Assembly (NCBI GenBank): GCA_947174365.1
Contig: CAMWIR010000005.1
Span: forward strand, 1 to 44,401
DNA length: 44,401 bases
Direction: 5' to 3'
DNA from: an uncultured Ruminococcus sp.
GTDB lineage: Bacteria; Bacillota; Clostridia; Oscillospirales; Ruminococcaceae
This document shows positions 19,001 to 25,889 of the stretch, piece by piece. Within the stretch, counting starts at the first letter, position 1; each line of letters opens with the position of its first letter. Under the pieces are notes generated by a model, which saw only the letters and a program-made list of their open reading frames with translations, was not told the DNA's origin and made no database searches. The translations under genes were made by a program, and so were the position numbers.

Positions 19001-19283
19001 CTGTCTGTCCGCCCAGGGTGGAAAGAATGCTGTCGGGCTTTTCCTCGGCAATTATCTTCTTGCAAACGTCCAATGTCAGAGGCTCTATGTAGACCTTATC
19101 CGCCATTGCCTTGTCGGTCATTATGGTAGCGGGGTTGGAGTTTATGAGCACTACCTCCAGTCCCTCGGCTTTAAGAGCGCGGCAAGCCTGCGTTCCCGCA
19201 TAGTCAAACTCGGCTGCCTGTCCGATTATGATAGGTCCCGAGCCTATTACAAGAACCTTTTTAATATCCTTACGCAGTGGCAT
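16089..19283 (-). CDS. carB: Carbamoyl-phosphate synthase large subunit
   Basis: 1064 aa; '[30 protein letters not shown]', duplicated ATP-grasp halves, '[24 protein letters not shown]'. Confidence 0.98.
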   Translation of the reverse strand: [1064 protein letters not shown]

Positions 19284-19284
19284 A

Positions 19285-20397
19285 TTACTTCTCCTCCTTA
19301 TAGGACTTTATCATACTAACAAATTCATCAAACTGATATGCCGTGTCCTTGGGTCCGCAGCAAGCCTCGGGGTGGAACTGAACGGTAAAGCAGGGGAAAT
19401 TTTTATAGCGCACGCCCTCGCAAGTGCCGTCGTTGGCGTTTTTATGGGAAACCTCTCCCATTTCGGGGGTTATGCTATCGTTCACCACTGCATAGCCATG
19501 ATTCTGGCTGGTGACAAATGTCCTGCCAAGTTTAAGGTCGATAACAGGCTGATTGCCGCCTCTGTGACCGTATTTGAGCTTTTCCGTTCTGCCGCCGCAG
19601 GCAAGCGCCATAAGCTGATGCCCCAGGCATATGCCGAAAATGGGAATGCCCATTTCCTTCATTTCCCGCAGGTTTTCGATTATTTCCGTATTTTCCGCAG
19701 GGTTGCCCGGACCGTTGGAGAGCATTATGCCCTCTGCGCCCATTTCACGAAGCTCGGCGGCGGTGGTCTTTGCGGGAACTATAGTGACATTGCAGCCACG
19801 CTTTACAAGCTCACGCCTGATGTTGTCCTTTTCGCCGAAGTCCAGCAGAGCGACCTCATATTTACCGTTTTCCGCCTCAAAGCGCTCACGCTTGTCGGTG
19901 GTAACAGCGTCCACTGCGCCCTTTATGGAAAATGCGTTTATCTCCTTTAAAAGCTCTTCCTTTTTCTCGTAGACGTTTTCGGTGGTTATGACTCCGTTCA
20001 TAACGCCCTCTTCACGAATGATACGTGTAAGACAGCGTGTATCTATGGAGTGTATCCCGATAATATTGTATTTTTTCAGAAAGCTGTCAATGTCGGTCTT
20101 GCAGCGGAAATTCGAGGGCGTGCTGCACCATTCTCTTACAATATATCCGCTGACAACCGAGCCGCCCGACTCGTTGTCGTCCTCATTGACGCCGTAGTTG
20201 CCTATGAGGGGAAAGGTCTGGGTCACTATCTGCCCGTAGTAGCTGGGGTCGGTGAGGGTCTCGGTATAGCCCGTCATACCTGTGGTAAAAACTATTTCGC
20301 CTATCTTAGTGCCCTTTGCTCCGAAAGAATATCCCTCGAAGATCCTGCCGTTTGCAAGCATAACATAAGCCTTATCGCCCATATTGAATAAAGACAT
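19285..20397 (-). CDS. carA: Carbamoyl-phosphate synthase small subunit
   Basis: 'FTTGMTGYTETLTDPSYYGQIV', 'GICLGHQLMALACG', 'NHGYAV', 'VQFHPEACCGPKDT'. Confidence 0.98.
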   Translation of the reverse strand: MSLFNMGDKAYVMLANGRIFEGYSFGAKGTKIGEIVFTTGMTGYTETLTDPSYYGQIVTQTFPLIGNYGVNEDDNESGGSVVSGYIVREWCSTPSNFRCKTDIDSFLKKYNIIGIHSIDTRCLTRIIREEGVMNGVITTENVYEKKEELLKEINAFSIKGAVDAVTTDKRERFEAENGKYEVALLDFGEKDNIRRELVKRGCNVTIVPAKTTAAELREMGAEGIMLSNGPGNPAENTEIIENLREMKEMGIPIFGICLGHQLMALACGGRTEKLKYGHRGGNQPVIDLKLGRTFVTSQNHGYAVVNDSITPEMGEVSHKNANDGTCEGVRYKNFPCFTVQFHPEACCGPKDTAYQFDEFVSMIKSYKEEK

Positions 20398-20475
20398 CGT
20401 TACGTTATCCTCCTTAAAATTTATTTCGGTATCATATTACCATGGCGCTTAAATTTCAGCGCCGAACTTTTTGGC

Positions 20476-22701
20476 TTACTTTCCAAGTCTTATCACAGGC
20501 ACATAAGCCGTCAGATCGTCTCTCATACGAATGACCTCACGCCTTGCAGCCTCGGCGTATTCCCGCTCGTCGCAGCCCTCGTTCTTGTAGGCGCACATTA
20601 CCGCACGGGAGGAATTGACTATCGCTCCGAGACCGTTTTCGTCAAAGCCCTCGGCAGCCCCTGCCGCACCGCCGCCCTGCGCCCCGTAGCCGGGGATAAG
20701 GAAGAATGTGTGAGGCAGCTTCCTGCGCATTTCACGAAGCATTTCTGGGTAGGTAGCGCCTATCACAGCGCCTACAGAGGAGTAACCGTACTGTCCCATG
20801 TATTCCTCGCCCCATTTTTCGCACATATCTCCCATTGTTTCATACACGGTCTTGCCGTCGCAGAGCCGCCTGTCCTGAAGCTCTCCGGAGGACTTGTTGG
20901 AGGTTTTCACCAGGACGAATATGCCGCCGCCTGTTTTAAGGGCGGGAGTTATACCGTCTGTGCCGAGATATCCGTTTACCGTAAGAGCGTCCGCCTCAAA
21001 GGGACGCACCTGCTCGCCGTAAACCTCCGTGCCGCCGAGATATGCCGCAGAATAAGCGTCCATGGTAGCGCCTATGTCGTTGCGCTTGCCGTCCACTATT
21101 ACGAAAAGTCCCTTTGAATGAGCGTATTTAATGGTCTTTTCAAGGGTCTTGACTCCATGGTAACCGTACATTTCATAATACGCCGCCTGGGGCTTTACCG
21201 CAGGAACAATATCGCAGACAGCGTCGATTATCCCCTTGTTAAAGCGGTAGATCGCAGCCGCAGCCGCCTTTAAGCCCTCGCCGTGCTTTTCAACAGCCGC
21301 CTCCTTTATAAATTCGGGGATATACTCCAGCTTCGGGTCAAGTCCCACCACAGTGGGATTGCCTGTTTCCACGATCTTTTCGATAAGCCTGTCAAATGCT
21401 GCTCCCTTCATATTCTCGCTTCCTTTCATAATAGGGTCTTTATAGATTATCCTGCCGTCGTTAAAGGTCAGCAGCACCTTTCCTTTGAGCCGCTCGCCTT
21501 TAAAAACGCTGTTGACGGATTTAGAGTGAAGCTTTTTCGGGTCGACAACCCACTCCGCCTCCGGGTCTGCTATGATAAATTCCGCCTTTTCCCCCTCTTT
21601 GAGAATTGCCTCGGGTATCCCCGCAATTCGCCTCGGTGCTGCGGACATTAAGGTGACAAGCTTTTCAAGGGGCATTCCCATGCCGTGATGAAGAGCCGTA
21701 ACAGAGGCTGCAAAGGAAGTCTCCAGTCCCACAACGCCGTTTGGAGCGGTCTCGAAATCCGCCTTTTCCTCCGCCGTATGGGGGGCGTGGTCGGTGACAA
21801 TGCAGTCGATAGTTCCGTCAAGAACGCCCCGCAGAACCGCAAGCCTGTCCGATTCCTCCCTCAAAGGGGGATTCATGCGATAATCAGCGTCTCTTGACAA
21901 AAGCTTTAAATGAGTGAACATGAAATAATGAGGCGCAGTCTCGCAGGTAACTCTTATCCCCCGCCTTTTTGCGTCCTTGATAAGCCCCACGCTGCCTCTT
22001 GTGGAAACATGACATATGTGGATCCTTGCGCCTCCCGCCTCAGCCAGCGCCAGTTCTCTTGCGGTAACGCTGTCCTCGGAAGCCCTGTCCATGCCCTTTA
22101 CGCCGATAGTTTCCGAAACGCTGCCTCTGTGCATTATCCCGCCGTCGATTATCTTCAAATCTTCACAGTGGGAGGCCGCAAGCAAGCCCTTTTCGGAGGC
22201 TCTTTCCAAAGCCCGCCGCATAAGCTCTCCGTTTGCCACAGGCTTGCCGTCGTCGGAGATCATCTTTATCCCCTTGGCGGCGTAAAGGGAGAAGTCCGCC
22301 AGCTTTTCCCCCTCCATTCCCTCGGTAACAGCGCACACGGGATATACCTTTACCCCCGTAGGCTCTGCCTTTTTTCTTATATAGTCAATGGTTTCCTCAT
22401 TGTCGCACACGGGAGATGTGTTCGGCATACAGCAAAGGGCAGTAACTCCCCCTGCGGCAGCGGCGGCGCAGCCCGTGAGTATATCCTCCTTATGGGTCTG
22501 CCCCGGGTCACGCAGATGCACGTGTATATCGCACAGCCCGGGCATGGCTATAAGCCCCTCGCATTCGTAAATTTCGTCGCAGCCGCTGTCGGGCAAGCCT
22601 GCGCCTATGTTTTCGATTTTTCCGTCCTCCACCAGAATATCTCCCGTGGCAACGGAATTTTCACCGTAGATCTTCAAGTGCTTAAACAGTATCTTTTTCA
22701 T
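20476..22701 (-). CDS. Bifunctional dihydroorotase - orotidine 5'-phosphate decarboxylase (type 2) fusion
   Basis: 741 aa continuous ORF; N-terminal DHOase 'DIHVHLRDPG', 'CHVSTRGSV', 'CIVTDHAPHT'; C-terminal OMPDC 'NPTVVGLDPKLEYIPEF', 'FVIVDGKRNDIGATMDAY', 'VNGYLGTDGI'. Confidence 0.92.
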   Translation of the reverse strand: MKKILFKHLKIYGENSVATGDILVEDGKIENIGAGLPDSGCDEIYECEGLIAMPGLCDIHVHLRDPGQTHKEDILTGCAAAAAGGVTALCCMPNTSPVCDNEETIDYIRKKAEPTGVKVYPVCAVTEGMEGEKLADFSLYAAKGIKMISDDGKPVANGELMRRALERASEKGLLAASHCEDLKIIDGGIMHRGSVSETIGVKGMDRASEDSVTARELALAEAGGARIHICHVSTRGSVGLIKDAKRRGIRVTCETAPHYFMFTHLKLLSRDADYRMNPPLREESDRLAVLRGVLDGTIDCIVTDHAPHTAEEKADFETAPNGVVGLETSFAASVTALHHGMGMPLEKLVTLMSAAPRRIAGIPEAILKEGEKAEFIIADPEAEWVVDPKKLHSKSVNSVFKGERLKGKVLLTFNDGRIIYKDPIMKGSENMKGAAFDRLIEKIVETGNPTVVGLDPKLEYIPEFIKEAAVEKHGEGLKAAAAAIYRFNKGIIDAVCDIVPAVKPQAAYYEMYGYHGVKTLEKTIKYAHSKGLFVIVDGKRNDIGATMDAYSAAYLGGTEVYGEQVRPFEADALTVNGYLGTDGITPALKTGGGIFVLVKTSNKSSGELQDRRLCDGKTVYETMGDMCEKWGEEYMGQYGYSSVGAVIGATYPEMLREMRRKLPHTFFLIPGYGAQGGGAAGAAEGFDENGLGAIVNSSRAVMCAYKNEGCDEREYAEAARREVIRMRDDLTAYVPVIRLGK
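21409..21427 (-). promoter_or_regulatory. Internal Shine-Dalgarno plus ATG at the DHOase/OMPDC junction
   Basis: Minus strand GAAAGGAAGCGAGAATATG (21427-21409); in-frame ATG begins 'MKGAAFDRLIEKIVETGNPTVVGLDPK', a normal type 2 PyrF start. Confidence 0.6.
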
Positions 22702-22744
22702 TGTAAGTAATGCCGCCCCTTTCTTGACAATTAATAACTATTTA

Positions 22745-23266
22745 TCAACTCATGATTATGACCTTATCGCAGCCGTCAGTCTCTCTCACCATTACCTTAA
22801 CAACTTCCTCCCGGGAAGTGGGGACGTTCTTTCCCACATAATCCGGACGGATAGGCAGCTCTCTGTGGCCTCGGTCAATAAGGACCGCCAGCTGTACGGA
22901 GCGGGGTCTGCCCCTGCTCATAACGGCGTCAATAGCGGCTCTGGTGCTCCTGCCGGTAAATATGACGTCGTCCACCAATACCACGTCCTTTCCCCTTACA
23001 TCAAAAGAAACAGAGGACATATCGCTGTCGGCTGCCTTAACATCATCTCTGTAAGATGTAATGTCAAGCGTGCCTACAGGAATATCGCTGCCCTCTGTTT
23101 CGCGAAGCTTTTCGGCAATGCGCCCGGCAAGATATGCCCCCCGGGACATGATCCCCATAAGGCAAATGCCGCCCACGCCCTTATTCCGCTCGATAATTTC
23201 GCAGGAAATGCGGGACACCGCCCTGTTCATGGCGCTTTCGTCCAATATAACTGCTTTCTCTTTCAC
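22745..23266 (-). CDS. pyrR: PyrR bifunctional pyrimidine operon regulator / uracil phosphoribosyltransferase
   Basis: '[21 protein letters not shown]' PRTase motif; GTG at 23266-23264 with GGAGG SD fits 'M(V)[15 protein letters not shown]'; the ORF-track ATG at 23305 lies inside the terminator hairpin. Confidence 0.92.
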   Translation of the reverse strand: MKEKAVILDESAMNRAVSRISCEIIERNKGVGGICLMGIMSRGAYLAGRIAEKLRETEGSDIPVGTLDITSYRDDVKAADSDMSSVSFDVRGKDVVLVDDVIFTGRSTRAAIDAVMSRGRPRSVQLAVLIDRGHRELPIRPDYVGKNVPTSREEVVKVMVRETDGCDKVIIMS

Positions 23267-23283
23267 CGTAACACCTCCGCAAC

Positions 23284-23320
23284 ACAAAAAAACTGTCCGC
23301 CGCAACCGACAGACAGCAAC
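23284..23320 (-). terminator. Attenuator terminator in the pyr leader
   Basis: Minus strand CTGTCTGTCGGTTGCGGCGGACAGTTTTTTT immediately upstream of the pyrR SD. Confidence 0.7.
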
Positions 23321-23459
23321 TAAAGGCTATAAATAAAGCGGCAAAAGTCAACACGCCTTGCATTAATGCAAAACCGCATACGTACTCCGCACTCTTTGGG
23401 AGATCATCGGATCTCCATACCGCCGCATAAAACGCCAATAATCAAATTTAAGCTGCCTT

Positions 23460-23479
23460 GTCGATCTCACGGGATCAAC
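23460..23479 (-). promoter_or_regulatory. PyrR-binding RNA hairpin (anti-antiterminator)
   Basis: Minus-strand GUUGAUC-CCGUGA-GAUCGAC forms a 7-bp stem; GAUCCCGUGAGAUC closely matches the PyrR loop consensus ARUCCNGNGAGGYU. Confidence 0.7.
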
Positions 23480-23502
23480 TTAAAGGCTTTCGTACTTTTT
23501 TA

Positions 23503-23531
23503 ATTATACCACTTTTTTTCGCCGCTGTCAA
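23503..23531 (-). promoter_or_regulatory. Consensus sigma-A promoter of the pyr operon (TTGACA-17-TATAAT)
   Basis: Minus strand TTGACA (23531-23526), 17-nt spacer, TATAAT (23508-23503). Confidence 0.85.
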
Positions 23532-23590
23532 CACTTTCCGAAAACTTCTCGGAAATTTAACATTTAACAGATAAGCTCGTAACATTATTT

Positions 23591-23704
23591 TAGGGAAGCG
23601 CTGATTAAAGCATTCCCTAAAAATATGCTGTTCGTTAAATGGCGATTTGGCAAGCTTTTCTTCCTGCATACGGCGGGGAGAAAAGCTTTAACCGGCAATT
23701 CTCG
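23591..23704 (-). repeat. Dispersed intergenic repeat, copy C
   Basis: tagggaagcgctgattaaagcattccctaaaaatatgctgttcgttaaatggcgatttggcaagcttttc...gagaaaagctttaaccggcaattctc; same orientation as copy D. Confidence 0.75.
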
Positions 23705-23712
23705 GAAAAAGC

Positions 23713-24735
23713 TCACTCGCCCTTTGCTTCCTCGGCTTCATCGGGCGGTATGGGCATCTTCCCGTTTCTTTTACGCCTGGACAGCCTTGAACGCAGAAGA
23801 TTCAGAGCTTCCGTATATTTCCCCGCTTTCATTCGGGGGAATGCCTTGAGCAAACGTTCCGCCTCCTCGTCCCGCTCGGAAAGCAGACTTTCAAACTCCT
23901 TTTGCAGCCGCTCCAGCCTGGCGGCGTTGCTTTCGTTCATATCCTGGACTTTTTCGGCAACGTTTTCCTTAACATCCCGAGCCTTCTCGGTAACGTTTTC
24001 TTTTACGTCACGGGCCTTTTCGCTTACAGTTTCCTTAACGTCCTGCACCTTTTCGGTGACATTTTCCTTTACATCACGAGCCTTTTCCGTAACCGTTTCC
24101 ACATTGCTCTTTACCCTGAGTGTGCCCGAAGCAAGCTTCATGCCCGTTTTCACCGAGACCGCCAGCAGCAGCCTTGATATTTCGTCCAGTCTCCTTATCC
24201 GACGACTCAGGTTCACCGCCGCCGAAAAGGACGAAACCGTGTCCACCGCAATAAGCACTGCCATTATAATAACTATCCCCATTCCGATTTTCAATGGCAG
24301 CGAATGAATGGCATTCTCCAGCAAAGGCTCTACCAGCTGCACGCAGAACACGCAGCCTGCACCGAAAAAAAGGGAATTTCTAAGGCATATATAGCCCTTG
24401 AAATTGAATTTCATGTGACTGTAATCCCACCAGCGGGCATGAAAGATCTTTTCCATACCCCAGCCCATAAAAAGCTCAAAGCCTGTGCACAGCGCAGTCG
24501 AGGCAAGGAACAGCGGAATGACCATATCCTTTATCCCTCTGAAAAAAAGTATCACCATTACCATTCCAAATCCCTCAATGGGGCATATGGGCATATTTAA
24601 AAATCCTCTGTTCTGATATTCGCCCGTTTCGTAGGTCATATCCACCACTTCAACGCACCAGCCGATAAAGCTCCAGAAGCAGAAGATCAGAAAAAGCTCG
24701 TACAAGCTGTAATTTACATAAGGGAGCGCCTGCAT
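23713..24735 (-). CDS. CmpB-like putative ABC-transporter type IV membrane protein with LEA-like C-terminal repeat
   Basis: N-terminus 'FLIFCFWSFIGWCVEVVDMTYETGEYQNRGFLNMPICPIEGFG' typical of PF06541-type proteins; C-terminal 11-residue repeats. Confidence 0.8.
   Translation of the reverse strand: MQALPYVNYSLYELFLIFCFWSFIGWCVEVVDMTYETGEYQNRGFLNMPICPIEGFGMVMVILFFRGIKDMVIPLFLASTALCTGFELFMGWGMEKIFHARWWDYSHMKFNFKGYICLRNSLFFGAGCVFCVQLVEPLLENAIHSLPLKIGMGIVIIMAVLIAVDTVSSFSAAVNLSRRIRRLDEISRLLLAVSVKTGMKLASGTLRVKSNVETVTEKARDVKENVTEKVQDVKETVSEKARDVKENVTEKARDVKENVAEKVQDMNESNAARLERLQKEFESLLSERDEEAERLLKAFPRMKAGKYTEALNLLRSRLSRRKRNGKMPIPPDEAEEAKGE
23929..24093 (-). repeat. Five tandem 33-bp units encoding 11-residue LEA-like repeats
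   Basis: VTEKARDVKEN / VTEKVQDVKET / VSEKARDVKEN / VTEKARDVKEN / VAEKVQDMNES. Confidence 0.9.
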
Positions 24736-24769
24736 ATATTTTTATCAACACCTTTCCCGGCAGTTCGGT

Positions 24770-25438
24770 CTAATTGATTTCCGAACCGTTGGCTCTTATT
24801 CTGAATCTTACACCTAAAAAGTCGGCGGATTTCTTGCATAATATCATTCGCTGCATAAATATTTCAAAATATTCCATAACGGAAGAAATTCGGTTGTCAA
24901 TGGTAAGGTCAAGGATAAGTTCGGTCTTTTCCGCGTTAAAGTAAAGTTCCGACCGCTCAACGGCAAAATTCACCCTGTCGTGGATATCCTCCGCCAGATC
25001 CTCAATATTGCGCACCCTGCTGCGGCGTACGTCGGTCTTATCGGCAATAATAAGAGCGGCGGTAACAGCGTTCAGCGGTTGGGCAGTGGCCTCGTCGTGA
25101 TTGCCGATAGCGGAAATAATGTCGCAGATCTCCTCTGCGGGCATATCCAGCCTGTCAAGCAGGCGAAAAGCCATAACAGCGCCGCTCTGAGCGTGGTCGA
25201 CACGGTTTATCACATTGCCTATATCGTGCAGATATGCCGCTATCATTCCCAGTTCCACTTTGCGGGGCTCGCAGCCTATGCCCTCCAGGATCATTTTTAC
25301 CGCCTCGGCAACCTTTTCCACATGGGCAAAGGAATGCTCGGTGTAGCCCGCTGCCTTTACGGCGGCGTCGGCGTTTTTGATATATGTGTGTATATCGGGA
25401 TTTTGCTTTATATATTTATAAGTAACATTACTTGACAT
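24770..25438 (-). CDS. HD-domain phosphohydrolase
   Basis: 'HSFAHVEKVAEAV', 'YLHDIGNVINRVDHAQSGAVMAFRLLDRL', 'IGNHDEAT', 'IIADKTDVRRSRVR'. Confidence 0.88.
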   Translation of the reverse strand: MSSNVTYKYIKQNPDIHTYIKNADAAVKAAGYTEHSFAHVEKVAEAVKMILEGIGCEPRKVELGMIAAYLHDIGNVINRVDHAQSGAVMAFRLLDRLDMPAEEICDIISAIGNHDEATAQPLNAVTAALIIADKTDVRRSRVRNIEDLAEDIHDRVNFAVERSELYFNAEKTELILDLTIDNRISSVMEYFEIFMQRMILCKKSADFLGVRFRIRANGSEIN

Positions 25439-25552
25439 AAAACCTCCGTAAATCTAAAAAGCTGTCTAAGTAAACACTGTTTAAAATATTTTAATATACA
25501 TTTTTTCCGATTACAGCGAAAAAAGCCTTTGATCGGAAATGCCCTAATGAAT

Positions 25553-25580
25553 ATTATACCACAGCAGAAGAATTTGTCAA
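25553..25580 (-). promoter_or_regulatory. Predicted sigma-A promoter (TTGACA-16-TATAAT) for the HD-domain gene
   Basis: Minus-strand consensus boxes with 16-nt spacer. Confidence 0.65.
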
Positions 25581-25889
25581 GAGAAATTGAGGAAATTTAA
25601 TCCAAATTTTACAGCAAGCCGCAGCCGCCCGCTGTATTAAGGAATGCCGATCAATATGCTTTTAAAAATAAAAACAAAGGCTTTTCATGCCGCCATGGGC
25701 AATATGCCCGCAGAGAAAAGCCTTTGATAAGCTGTTTCTTAAAAGAATGAAGTTCCACTTTCCATACATTTTGTACCGATTTTTTTAAAAAAACTTTTGG
25801 GAATACCGCACAAAGGCTTTCAATATATGAAGTTTTGGGCGGCTCGGATACAACAGGTTTGAGAGCAAAAAACAAGTATCAACCTTTGT

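Noticed and set aside
23181-23438. 85-aa minus-strand ORF upstream of pyrR as a leader peptide
   Set aside because: Runs through the attenuator terminator and into pyrR in a different frame; no convincing SD. The PyrR hairpin explains the leader.
23929-24093. CRISPR array
   Set aside because: 33-bp periodicity is contiguous with no spacers and is in-frame coding for 11-residue repeats.
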